Origin: JBKHXF01 sp046566145
GTDB taxonomy: Bacteria; Actinomycetota; Nitriliruptoria; Nitriliruptorales; Nitriliruptoraceae
Direction of reading: 5' to 3'
Assembly (NCBI GenBank): GCA_046566145.1
Contig: JBKHXF010000036.1
Location: forward strand, 1-7,347
DNA: 7,347 nt
Shown here: positions 1-6,190 of the stretch, in pieces
Layout: each line of letters starts with the position of its first letter
Position numbering within the stretch: the first letter of the stretch is position 1
Position numbers and translations under genes: made by a program
The notes under the pieces: model-generated
Database searches by the model: none
Seen by the model: only the letters and a program-made list of their open reading frames with translations
Told to the model about the DNA's origin: nothing

Positions 1-12
1 CGCTCACTCGAT

Positions 13-27
13 GCTCGGGGTCCGAGC
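13..27 (-). terminator. possible hairpin terminator after the 81-aa gene
   Basis: A perfect 6-bp stem, GCTCGG/CCGAGC, with a 3-nt loop starts about 12 nt beyond the stop of the minus-strand 81-residue gene. No T tract follows, which is common for actinobacterial hairpins. It could end the GH13/81-aa transcript. Short GC-rich stems also arise by chance at this base composition. Confidence 0.35.
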
Positions 28-39
28 GGGTCGACTGGG

Positions 40-285
40 TCAGCGCCGGCGGTGCTCGCTCGCCACGCCGGCGGGCGCCACGTCGCGGGCGATGGCGAGC
101 GCGTCGTCGAGCCGGTCGCTGTCGACGAAGAGCCGCACGCCCCAGTCGGCCGCGAAGATCGTGCGCATGAACGAACCCGACGACTTGTGAAACCAGGTGA
201 TGCCGGCGTCCTCGAGACGGCCGGCGATGGTCTCGGCGTTTTCGTCGGTGAACTGGCCGAGGTAGCTGGTCGAGGTGATGGCCAA
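40..285 (-). CDS. small 81-aa protein of unknown function, possibly DUF2007-like
   Basis: The frame gives an 81-residue soluble protein with no signal peptide or membrane segment. I chose the TTG at 285 because GGAG (291-294) lies 5 nt upstream and because the frame further upstream is arginine/proline-rich shadow of the GH13 gene. The N-terminal half reads as a helix that pairs domain-like with a strand (about residues 17-30, containing AGRLEDAGI). A basic/aromatic stretch WFHKSSGSFMR (31-41) follows, then DWGVRLFV (48-55) and a helix DRLDDALAIARDV (57-69). This order (helix, ageing-out GI strand, VRLFV strand, D..LDDAL helix) resembles small DUF2007-type 'signal transducing' proteins, but I cannot confirm the family. 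It lies 50 bp downstream of the GH13 gene on the same strand and may be co-transcribed with it or use a weak promoter at 312-339. No function is assigned. Confidence 0.72.
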   Translation of the reverse strand: MAITSTSYLGQFTDENAETIAGRLEDAGITWFHKSSGSFMRTIFAADWGVRLFVDSDRLDDALAIARDVAPAGVASEHRRR

Positions 286-311
286 CGTCGCTCCGGGGTG
301 CGGTGCGGCGC

Positions 312-339
312 AGGGTACGCCGGCCGGTCGCCCGGTCAG
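312..339 (-). promoter_or_regulatory. candidate promoter for the 81-aa gene
   Basis: On the minus strand CTGACC (334-339; 4 of 6 matches to TTGACA) is followed after 16 nt by TACCCT (312-317; fits TANNNT). Transcription would start near 305, leaving a leader of about 20 nt that holds the GGAG ribosome site. The -35-like box contains the TGA stop codon of the GH13 gene. The prediction rests on pattern only. Confidence 0.3.
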
Positions 340-2159
340 CCGTCGAGACGCCAGACGTCGACGGCCGGGCCGTGCGTCGGCAGCACGACGACGTCGGCGT
401 GGCGCGTCAGGTCGCGCCCCCCGTGCAGGGACGTGCCACCGCCGGCGCCGAGCAGGGCGACCGGGAGCGTGAGCGGGTCGTGGGCGGCACGGGCGGCGCG
501 GACCAGCACCCGCTCGTCGGTGGTCTCCCGCAGCCACACGAGCACGTCGTCGCCGACGTGGACCCAGCGGAACCCGCCGCGCCGCAGCGCCTCGGTGTCG
601 CGCCGCAGGTGCAGCAGCGCCCGGACCTCCTCGAGGGTCTCGGTGTCCCACCGCTCGGGGTGGTCCCACGGCATCGGCTCGCGCGCGGCGTCGTCGGACG
701 GGCCGGCGAGGCCGAGCTCGTCGCCGTACAGCAGGCTCGGCACGCCCGGGAACGTCGCGAGCACCCCGAACCCGACCAGCGCGGTGGCGCGGTCGCCGGC
801 GACGTGGCGCCAGCGGGTCGTGTCGTGCGACCCGAGCAGGTTCAGCGACCCGAGGCGGGTGCGCCACGGCATCGACCCGGCGACCTCGTCGACGGTGCCG
901 GCGAGCGCGTGCCCGTCGGTGCGGGGCAGCGGGATCGGCAGCCCGAGGTAGTCGACCTCGACCCCGTCGTCCCGGCGCAGCCACGACCACACCGGCCGGG
1001 TGAAGCCGGTGTAGTTCATCGTCCCGTGCCAGCGGCCGTCGGCCAGGACGTCGGTGGCGTCGTGGCAGTGCTCGGCGAGGAGGTAGACGTCGTCGCGGAC
1101 CTCGCGCGCCGTGGTCGAGAACGCCTCGAGCAGGGAGCTGCGCTCGTCGACCTCGCCGCAGTGGCCGGCCATGTTCGCGGCGTCGACGCGCCAGCCGTCG
1201 AGCGCGACCGGGGGGCGCAGCCAGCGGGCCACGATCGAGTCGGGCCCGTCGTACAGCCGCGCGCGCAGCCCCGGGGCGCGGTGGTCGAACTTCGGCAGCG
1301 TGCCGACGCCGGCCCACGCCTCGTACCCGTCGGGGTGCGACGTGAAGTGGTACCAGCCGGCCTCCGCGGCGTCCGGGTCGGCCTGCGCCGCCGCGAACCA
1401 CGGGTGCCCCGACCCGGAGTGGTTCAGCGTGAGGTCGCCGACGAGCCGCATGCCCCGCTCGTGCAGCGCGCCGGCGAGGGCGGCGAGGGCCTCGTCACCA
1501 CCGAGGGCCGGGTCGACCTCGGAGAACGACGTCGCGCAGTAGCGGTGCTGCTCCTGCGCCGGGAACACCGGGTTGAGGTAGGCGCCGGTGACGCCGAGGT
1601 CGGCGAGGTGCTCGACCCGCTCGGCGGCGCCCCACAGGTCCCCCCGGTAGAGCTGGTGCATCGACGCGGGCCACTCGGTGGCCACCGGGTCGTCCCAGTC
1701 GGCCGGCTCGGCCCAGTCGGGCAGCGGCAGGACCCGGTCGGAGCGCGCGAAGCGGTCGGGGAACACCTGGTAGAGCGCGGCGTCGGCGACCCACGCCGGG
1801 GGGGCCGGCGCGGTCAGCAGCGAGAAGTCGTGGGCGTCGGTGACGTCGCGCTCGACCCAGCCGGCCTGCGTCACCCACCCGTAGGTGCCGTCCGTGCCGG
1901 TGCACAGGAACCGGTAGCGGGTGACCGGGTTGCGGACCAGCACCTCGCCGACCCACCACGCCTCCACGTCGTCGCGCCGGTCCTCGACCAGCCGGGCGAC
2001 GGCCGGCTCGGAGTCCGGCGTGGTGCGCAGCCACACGGTGTCGACGCCCGCGGCGTGCGGGACGCGGACCCGCACCTCGACCCGGTCGCCCAGCGCCGGG
2101 GCCTGCGTGGCGACGTACGCCGCCGAGCCGTCGTGGTGGGGACGGGCGAGCAGGTGCAA
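336..2159 (-). CDS. glycoside hydrolase family 13 alpha-glucosidase (neopullulanase / cyclomaltodextrinase / maltodextrin glucosidase type)
   Basis: A 607-residue enzyme of the alpha-amylase superfamily, expected to hydrolyse alpha-1,4 (and perhaps alpha-1,6) bonds in maltodextrins in the cytoplasm; no signal peptide is seen. An N-terminal beta-sandwich-like domain (about 1-115) precedes the catalytic barrel. The family landmarks appear in order: YQVFPDRFAR (130-139), region I DLTLNH (242-247), region II GWRVDAANM with nucleophile D326, region III LLAEHCHD with acid/base E363, MNYTGFTRPVW (381-391), and region IV LLGSHDTTRW with D446. The catalytic triad is complete. The GDELGL motif (479-484) follows, and the C-terminal domain ends at VWRLDG. 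I chose the TTG at 2159: GGAGG (2166-2170) lies 6 nt upstream, and homologues as I recall them begin close to the PHHDGS motif. An upstream in-frame TTG at 2207 would add 16 proline/arginine-rich residues. It lies 104 bp downstream of hepT with its own likely promoter, so it need not be part of that operon. The exact substrate cannot be read from sequence. Confidence 0.95.
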   Translation of the reverse strand: MHLLARPHHDGSAAYVATQAPALGDRVEVRVRVPHAAGVDTVWLRTTPDSEPAVARLVEDRRDDVEAWWVGEVLVRNPVTRYRFLCTGTDGTYGWVTQAGWVERDVTDAHDFSLLTAPAPPAWVADAALYQVFPDRFARSDRVLPLPDWAEPADWDDPVATEWPASMHQLYRGDLWGAAERVEHLADLGVTGAYLNPVFPAQEQHRYCATSFSEVDPALGGDEALAALAGALHERGMRLVGDLTLNHSGSGHPWFAAAQADPDAAEAGWYHFTSHPDGYEAWAGVGTLPKFDHRAPGLRARLYDGPDSIVARWLRPPVALDGWRVDAANMAGHCGEVDERSSLLEAFSTTAREVRDDVYLLAEHCHDATDVLADGRWHGTMNYTGFTRPVWSWLRRDDGVEVDYLGLPIPLPRTDGHALAGTVDEVAGSMPWRTRLGSLNLLGSHDTTRWRHVAGDRATALVGFGVLATFPGVPSLLYGDELGLAGPSDDAAREPMPWDHPERWDTETLEEVRALLHLRRDTEALRRGGFRWVHVGDDVLVWLRETTDERVLVRAARAAHDPLTLPVALLGAGGGTSLHGGRDLTRHADVVVLPTHGPAVDVWRLDG

Positions 2160-2206
2160 CCGGGGCCTCCGCGGTCGGCCGGGTGGGGCGGGACGGGCGG
2201 TCGGCA

Positions 2207-2235
2207 ACGGTAGGCCGGACCGCCGGCGCCGTCAG
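2207..2235 (-). promoter_or_regulatory. candidate promoter for the GH13 gene
   Basis: On the minus strand CTGACG (2230-2235; 4 of 6 to TTGACA), a 17-nt spacer and TACCGT (2207-2212; TANNNT) form a reasonable sigma-70-like promoter. It predicts a start near 2200 and a leader of about 40 nt that ends with GGAGG and the TTG start at 2159. The -35 box lies in the last copy of the 16-bp tandem repeat. This also supports the start at 2159 over 2207, since 2207 would fall inside the -10 box. Confidence 0.45.
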
Positions 2236-2272
2236 CGGCGGGCCCGGTCAGCGGCCGGCCCGGTCAGCGGCC
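2231..2272. repeat. 16-bp tandem direct repeat, about 2.6 copies, across the hepT stop codon
   Basis: On the plus strand three units line up: 2231-2246 (GTCAGCGGCGGGCCCG), 2247-2262 (GTCAGCGGCCGGCCCG, one mismatch) and a partial unit at 2263-2272 (GTCAGCGGCC). Read on the minus strand, each contains a TGA (2264-2266, 2248-2250, 2232-2234). The period is 16, not a multiple of three, so the three TGAs fall in three different frames. The first is the hepT stop. The most distal unit carries the -35-like box of the GH13 promoter. The repeat could be a slippage product, a set of protein-binding sites, or both. Confidence 0.75.
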
Positions 2273-2698
2273 CGCCACGAACGCGGCGACGGCCGAGACG
2301 TACCGGCGGTAGCCGTCGACGGCGGTGGGCACGGCCGCGGCCACGAGGTCGAGGTCGACGCGTACGTACTCGTGCACCAGCACGTTGCGCATCCCGGCCG
2401 AGCGGGCCAGCTCGTCGGCGAGGTCGTCCGGGATCGCCCCGACCGCGGCGGCCGCCGGGAAGCTCGCGGTGTAGTCGCGCTCGGCACCGTCCCCGAGGGT
2501 GTTGGCGAGGTGGAGGTTGACGGCCACGGCCTGGTCGACCAGGAGCATCAGGTACCGCTCGACCGCACCGCGGAGCACCGGGTCGGCCCGCAGGTCCTCC
2601 GCCGTCGGGGCGCCCACGGAGTCGAGCACGTCGAGGGCGCCGCGCATCAGCTCGAGCTTCGCGACCACGCTGTCGGGGTCCATCCGCCTGGGGGTCAC
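2264..2698 (-). CDS. hepT: HepT-like HEPN ribonuclease toxin (type VII toxin-antitoxin, DUF86)
   Basis: A 144-residue all-helical protein of the HepT/HEPN family, a likely tRNA- or mRNA-cleaving toxin. It carries the family signature R104-x4-H109-x-Y111 within MRNVLVHEY: Arg/His form the predicted RNase site, and the Tyr matches the residue that MntA AMPylates in the characterised Shewanella pair. An earlier stretch (VERYLMLLVDQAVAVNLH, about residues 46-63) fits the family's central helix. I chose the GTG at 2698 because it overlaps the upstream mntA stop as GTGA (4 bp), indicating coupled translation, and because the following VTPRRMDPD resembles starts I recall for actinobacterial relatives. 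The ATG at 2683 gives 139 residues and is the alternative; neither has a strong ribosome site. Gene order is antitoxin first, toxin second. The stop lies inside a tandem repeat with TGA in all three frames. Confidence 0.88.
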   Translation of the reverse strand: MTPRRMDPDSVVAKLELMRGALDVLDSVGAPTAEDLRADPVLRGAVERYLMLLVDQAVAVNLHLANTLGDGAERDYTASFPAAAAVGAIPDDLADELARSAGMRNVLVHEYVRVDLDLVAAAVPTAVDGYRRYVSAVAAFVAGR

Positions 2699-3111
2699 GA
2701 CGTCAACCGGTCGAGCTGGAGGTCGCGGACCCACGCGGTGTCGGCCGCCATGCCGAGCGCGCGCATGGCCTCGCGGGAGAACCGGCCGGGGTCGTCCTCG
2801 TGCAGCGGCAGCCCACGTTCGAACACGGACGCGCGGGCGACGATGCCGGCGCGGTCGAGGTCCATCACGTCGACCGCGTCGAGCCCGACCAGGCCGACGA
2901 GCGCCGAGGTCACCCCGACCACGTCGTGGGCGCCGCTGACGGCGAGGTCGAGGTCCCGCGGGGCCAGGTCGACGTCGCCGTCCCGCACCGCCACGGCCGA
3001 GCCGAACGCGACCAGCAGCCCGATGCCGTGCTCGCCGCAGAACGCGGCGAGCCGACCGTCGGCGGCCATGGTCTCGAGCGTCGCGAGCGCGTCCAGCGGG
3101 GTGGTCGTCAT
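2695..3111 (-). CDS. mntA: MntA-like minimal nucleotidyltransferase antitoxin
   Basis: A 138-residue protein of the MNT branch of the DNA polymerase beta superfamily. In characterised pairs the antitoxin transfers AMP from ATP to the HepT tyrosine and so silences the toxin. The active-site signature is present as AFGSAV (35-40, GS at 37-38) followed by DLDLAV (53-58, D53 and D55). The third carboxylate is probably D81 or D84 in VDVMDLDRAG, followed by the family's ERG-LPLHEDDPGRF segment. The gap between GS and DxD is 14 residues rather than the usual 10, with an acidic insert RDGDVDLAPR. The ATG at 3111 has no ribosome-binding sequence, but a -10-like TACACT ends 7 nt upstream, so a leaderless transcript is likely. 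The stop overlaps the hepT start by 4 bp. It lies 80 bp from the ggt stop, with a hairpin and direct repeats between. Confidence 0.87.
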   Translation of the reverse strand: MTTTPLDALATLETMAADGRLAAFCGEHGIGLLVAFGSAVAVRDGDVDLAPRDLDLAVSGAHDVVGVTSALVGLVGLDAVDVMDLDRAGIVARASVFERGLPLHEDDPGRFSREAMRALGMAADTAWVRDLQLDRLTS

Positions 3112-3117
3112 GGCCGG

Positions 3118-3123
3118 AGTGTA
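3118..3123 (-). promoter_or_regulatory. candidate -10 box for leaderless mntA-hepT mRNA
   Basis: TACACT on the minus strand (fits TANNNT) is separated from the mntA ATG by 6 nt (3112-3117). That puts the expected transcription start at or next to the A of ATG. The lack of a Shine-Dalgarno sequence upstream of this ATG fits leaderless translation, which is common in actinobacteria. No good -35 box is visible; the region 17 nt upstream is GC-only. Confidence 0.5.
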
Positions 3124-3124
3124 G

Positions 3125-3175
3125 GTCCCGGGCGGGGTCCGGCCCCGGTGCCCGGACCGTCGGTGTCCCGGGCGG
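3125..3175. repeat. pair of 11-bp direct repeats upstream of mntA (possible operator)
   Basis: GTCCCGGGCGG occurs at 3125-3135 and again at 3165-3175, a centre spacing of 40 bp or about four helical turns. Each copy holds the palindrome CCCGGG. The proximal copy sits immediately upstream of the TACACT -10 box, where a repressor would act. Autoregulation by the MntA/HepT complex is an inference only. Confidence 0.45.
3136..3158 (-). terminator. hairpin between ggt and mntA (possible terminator)
   Basis: A perfect 7-bp inverted repeat, GGTCCGG (3136-3142) and CCGGACC (3152-3158), encloses a 9-nt GC-rich loop. It begins about 33 nt after the ggt stop on the minus strand and lies upstream of the mntA promoter. 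It could separate the ggt transcript from the toxin-antitoxin operon. There is no U tract. It lies between the two 11-bp direct repeats, so a role in regulator binding is also possible. Confidence 0.4.
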
Positions 3176-3191
3176 CTCGGGCCGCCGACGG

Positions 3192-4793
3192 TCACCAGCC
3201 GGCGGCGGCGCCCTCGGCACGGGGGTCGGATGCGGCGGCGAACCCGGGATGCTCCAGCCGGATCGCGTGCGCGTGGCCGAGCAGGCCCTCGTACGGGCCG
3301 GTGACGTGGACGGTGTGGCCGCGGGCCCGCAGCCCGTCGACGATCGTCTCGCCGGCGCGGTCCTCGACGGTGACGCTGCCGTCGGCGGGCGACACGACCC
3401 AGCGGGGTGCGGCGATGGCCTGCTGCAGGTCGGCGCCGCGGGCCAGCCGGCGCAGGACCTGCAGGTGGGTCTGGGCCTGCCCGTCGCCGCCCATCGTGCC
3501 GAACACGACCTCGCACGCCCCGTCGCGGCGCAGCAGCGCCGGGATGAGGGTGTGGGGCGGCTGCACCCCGCCGGCGAGGACGTTGACGTCGGTCGGGTCG
3601 AGGGAGAGCTGCGCCCCCCGGTTGTGCAGGGTCACGCCCGAGCGCGGCAGCACCACGCCGGACCCGAACCCCGTGTAGTTCGACTGGATGAGGCTGATCG
3701 CCCATCCGTCGGCGTCGGCGGCGCACAGGTAGGCGGTGCCCCCTGGCGCCGGGGTCGCCGGCGGGTGCGCCGCGGCCCGCTCCGGGTCGACCGTCGCGGC
3801 GAGCGCGTCGAGCCGGGCGGGGTCGGTGAGCGCCGCCGGCGTGGTGCGCATCCGGGCCGGGTCGGCGAGGTGCGCGGCCCGGTCGAGCAGCGCGAGCCGG
3901 ACCGCCTCGACGTCGAGGTGAGCGGTCGCGGCCTCGTCGCCGCCGGGGTCGGGTGCGTCGGCGGCGAGCAGGCGCTGCGCCACCCCGAGCGCCGTGACGG
4001 CGGTGACCCCCTGGGTCGGTGGGGGCAGCTCGACGACCTCCCACGGCCCGAACGTGGTGGTGAGCGGCTCGACGTCGGCGACCCGGTGGGCGCGCAGGTC
4101 GTCGAGGGTCATCGCGGAGCCGCCGGCGGCGACGGCCTCGACGAGCTCCTCGCCGAGCGGCCCGCCGTACAGCGCGCCGGGCCCGTCGTCGGCGAGCGCG
4201 CGCAGGAACGCGGCGTGGCCGGGCTGGACCCACCAGTCGCCGGCGGTCAGGTGCCCGAAGGCGTCCTGCCAGGACGGGTGGCCGGCGTAGCGCTCCCGCG
4301 AGCGTGCCAGCGCACCGCCGGCGTGGACGCTGACGGGGACCCCGTCGGTCGCGAGCCGGATGGCCTCGCCGGCGAGGTCCCCGAAGCTGCGGGTGCCGAA
4401 CCGCTCGAGCAGCGCGTGCCAGCCGGCGACGGCGCCGGGGACGGTGACGGTCAGCGCGCCGAGCTCCGGCATGCCGCCGGCGCCGCTCGTCCCGACCGGG
4501 ACGGGGCTGGCCTCGGCGGCTGCGCGGACCTGGTCGACGGTCGCGGCCGCCGGGGTCCGGCCGGCCGAGTCGAGCGCGTGGGTGCGCCCCTCGGGGTCGA
4601 CCACGAGCGCGAACAGGTCCCCGCCGGGCCCGCAGAAGTACGGGGCGACCACCCCGAGGACCAGGTTGGTGGCGACCGCGGCGTCGACGGCGTTGCCGCC
4701 GGCGCGCAGCACCGCCGCGCCGGCGGCGGACGCGAGGTGGTGCGGCGACGCGACGGCGCCCCGCGGGAAGCGGCGGGTGTGGTCGGCGGGCAC
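3192..4793 (-). CDS. gamma-glutamyltransferase / oxamate amidohydrolase-like Ntn hydrolase
   Basis: A 533-residue member of the gamma-glutamyltransferase (Ggt) family. These proenzymes cleave themselves and expose an N-terminal threonine that hydrolyses or transfers gamma-glutamyl, or in some branches hydrolyses other amides. Seen here: VASPHHLASAAG (about 14-25), LRAGGNAVDAAVA (29-41), GPGGDLFALVVD (55-66), a TVPGAVAGWHAL segment (117-128), and the predicted cleavage/nucleophile site GGTAYLCA with Thr353. QSNYTGFGSGVV (370-381) and the C-terminal FGTMGGDGQAQTHLQVL (about 431-447) follow. The TMGGDGQ.Q form matches the branch containing YwrD and HpxW (oxamate amidohydrolase) better than classic periplasmic Ggt. 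No signal peptide is visible, so it is probably cytoplasmic. I chose the GTG at 4793 because GAGGTG lies 5 nt upstream of it (counting from GAGG); the GTG at 4799 would add two residues but has no ribosome site. It is divergent from lhgO and upstream of mntA-hepT. Confidence 0.92.
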   Translation of the reverse strand: MPADHTRRFPRGAVASPHHLASAAGAAVLRAGGNAVDAAVATNLVLGVVAPYFCGPGGDLFALVVDPEGRTHALDSAGRTPAAATVDQVRAAAEASPVPVGTSGAGGMPELGALTVTVPGAVAGWHALLERFGTRSFGDLAGEAIRLATDGVPVSVHAGGALARSRERYAGHPSWQDAFGHLTAGDWWVQPGHAAFLRALADDGPGALYGGPLGEELVEAVAAGGSAMTLDDLRAHRVADVEPLTTTFGPWEVVELPPPTQGVTAVTALGVAQRLLAADAPDPGGDEAATAHLDVEAVRLALLDRAAHLADPARMRTTPAALTDPARLDALAATVDPERAAAHPPATPAPGGTAYLCAADADGWAISLIQSNYTGFGSGVVLPRSGVTLHNRGAQLSLDPTDVNVLAGGVQPPHTLIPALLRRDGACEVVFGTMGGDGQAQTHLQVLRRLARGADLQQAIAAPRWVVSPADGSVTVEDRAGETIVDGLRARGHTVHVTGPYEGLLGHAHAIRLEHPGFAAASDPRAEGAAAGW

Positions 4794-4799
4794 GGGCAC

Positions 4800-4912
4800 C
4801 TCGACGGCTCGGGGACGGCGGCGAGCCTAGGGACGCCTGGGCCGTAGCATCCGGGCCGACGGACCCGCACGGCCCGACCTCGCCGGGACGACCGGGCACG
4901 ACCGACCACGAC
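4800..4912. promoter_or_regulatory. divergent ggt / lhgO control region
   Basis: This stretch between the divergent starts carries a TANNNT box on each strand. TAGGCT (4824-4829, minus) would start transcription near 4817, about 20 nt before ggt. TAGCAT (4845-4850, plus) would start it near 4857, about 65 nt before lhgO. Neither has a convincing TTGACA box. A CCTAGG palindrome (4826-4831) overlaps the minus box. The two boxes are 15 bp apart, so the promoters would overlap back to back and could share a regulator. The call rests on pattern alone. Confidence 0.35.
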
Positions 4913-4921
4913 GGAGCGACG

Positions 4922-6190
4922 GTGCAGCGACACGAGACCGACGTGGTGGTGGTGGGCGGCGGCATCCTCGGGCTCGCGACGGCGCTGCGACTGCTGGAGC
5001 GCGACCCGGCCCGGCACGTCACGGTCCTCGAGGCCGAGGACCGCGTCGGGGCCCACCAGTCGTCGCACAACTCGGGGGTCCTGCACGCAGGCGTCTACTA
5101 CGCGCCCGGGTCGGCGAAGGCGCGGCTGTGCCGGGAGGGCAAGGCGGCGCTGGAGGCGTACGCCGACGCGACCGGCATCCCCCGCACCGAGGAGGGGAAG
5201 GTCATCGTCGCGACCGACCCCTCCGAGCTCGACCGGCTCGACGACCTCGAGGCCCGCGCCCGCGCGAACGGCGTGCCGGGGCTGGAACGGATCGACGCGG
5301 CCGGGATCGCGGCGCTCGAGCCGCACGTGGTCGGCATCGCCGGGCTGCACTCCCCCACCACCGGGTCGATCGACTTCGGCGTCGTGTGCGAGGCGTTCGC
5401 CCGCGACGTCACCACGTCGGGGCGCGGCGAGGTCCGCACCGGCGTGCGCGTCACCGGCATCGAGCAGACCGCCGGCGGGGTGACCGTGACGGCGCGGCAC
5501 GCCGCCGGCGCCGGCGGCGCGCTCGACCCGACCGCCGGCGCCGACCTCGAGGTCCGCGCCGGCGCGGTGGTGACCTGCGCGGGGCTGTGGTCCGACCGCG
5601 TCGCGGCGCTGACGGGTGACGATCCGGAGCCGGCGATCGTGCCGTTCCGGGGCGCGTGGCTCGAGCTCACCCCGGCCGCGTCGCACCTGGTCCGCGGGCA
5701 CGTCTACCCGGTGCCCGACCCGACCCTGCCGTTCCTCGGGGTGCACGCCTCCCGCCGGGTCGACGGCCGCGTCTGGATCGGCCCCAACGCCGTGCTCGCC
5801 CCCCGCCGTGACGTGCTCGCCCGCGGCGCCGACGCCCGCGACCTGCGGGACGCGCTCTCCACCGCGGCGCTGTGGCGACTCGGTCGCCGCTTCTGGCGCA
5901 CCGGCGCCGCCGAGCTCGTCGAGGACCGCATCCGTGCGCTGTACCTGCGCCGGGTCCGCCGCTACGTCCCGGCCGTCACCGCCGACGACGTCCTCGCCAC
6001 CCGCCCGGCCGGCATCCGCGCCCAGGCCCTCGGCCCCGACGGGACCCTCGTCGACGACTTCGTCTTCGGCGGCACCGGCCGCGTCGTCCACGTCCGCAAC
6101 GCCCCCTCCCCCGCCGCCACCGCCAGCCTCGCCATCGGCCGCGTCCTCGCCGACCGCGTCGAGCAGGCCCTCGACCGGCCCTCCGCCTGA
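4922..6190 (+). CDS. lhgO: L-2-hydroxyglutarate oxidase (FAD-dependent)
   Basis: A 422-residue FAD-dependent oxidoreductase of the LhgO/L2HGDH family, which oxidises L-2-hydroxyglutarate to 2-oxoglutarate and passes electrons to a quinone or oxygen. The dinucleotide-binding strand and GxGxxG loop are near the N-terminus (VVVVGGGILGLATA, 8-21; ALR helix to 25), closed by the acidic strand end TVLEAE (34-39). The family signature HNSGVLHAGVYY (49-60) and PGSAKARLCREG (62-73) follow directly. Later landmarks are SIDFGVVCEAFARD (149-162), VVTCAGLWSDRVA (216-228), PFRGAWLEL (241-249), VYPVPDPTLPFLGVH (261-275), RPAGIRAQAL (361-370) and HVRNAPSPAATASLAIG (390-406). Length is normal. The GTG start has GGAG (4913-4916) 5 nt upstream, giving the same GGAGCGACG leader as the 81-aa gene. 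The protein has no transmembrane helix. Its stop is 10 bp from the end of a convergent gene. The E. coli partners (glaH, gabDTP) are absent here. Confidence 0.95.
   Translation: MQRHETDVVVVGGGILGLATALRLLERDPARHVTVLEAEDRVGAHQSSHNSGVLHAGVYYAPGSAKARLCREGKAALEAYADATGIPRTEEGKVIVATDPSELDRLDDLEARARANGVPGLERIDAAGIAALEPHVVGIAGLHSPTTGSIDFGVVCEAFARDVTTSGRGEVRTGVRVTGIEQTAGGVTVTARHAAGAGGALDPTAGADLEVRAGAVVTCAGLWSDRVAALTGDDPEPAIVPFRGAWLELTPAASHLVRGHVYPVPDPTLPFLGVHASRRVDGRVWIGPNAVLAPRRDVLARGADARDLRDALSTAALWRLGRRFWRTGAAELVEDRIRALYLRRVRRYVPAVTADDVLATRPAGIRAQALGPDGTLVDDFVFGGTGRVVHVRNAPSPAATASLAIGRVLADRVEQALDRPSA

Noticed and set aside
303..2213. 636-residue open frame on the plus strand opposite the GH13 gene
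   Set aside because: It is a GC-bias shadow rich in R, V, G and P with no motif; the opposite strand holds a complete GH13 catalytic set.
2221..2272. Short CRISPR-like repeats
   Set aside because: The 16-bp units are directly adjacent with no spacers and number fewer than three complete copies; no cas gene is near.
3249..4847. 532-residue plus-strand frame opposite ggt
   Set aside because: Repetitive V/G/R/D composition without motifs; ggt on the minus strand has all family landmarks.
2695..5070. A 791-residue minus-strand frame that appears to fuse a long N-terminal part to mntA
   Set aside because: The upstream part is arginine/alanine/proline-rich shadow of ggt. Protein-like sequence starts only at the mntA ATG.
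4451..6091. 546-residue minus-strand frame across ggt and lhgO
   Set aside because: It spans two real genes and the divergent promoter region, and has shadow composition.
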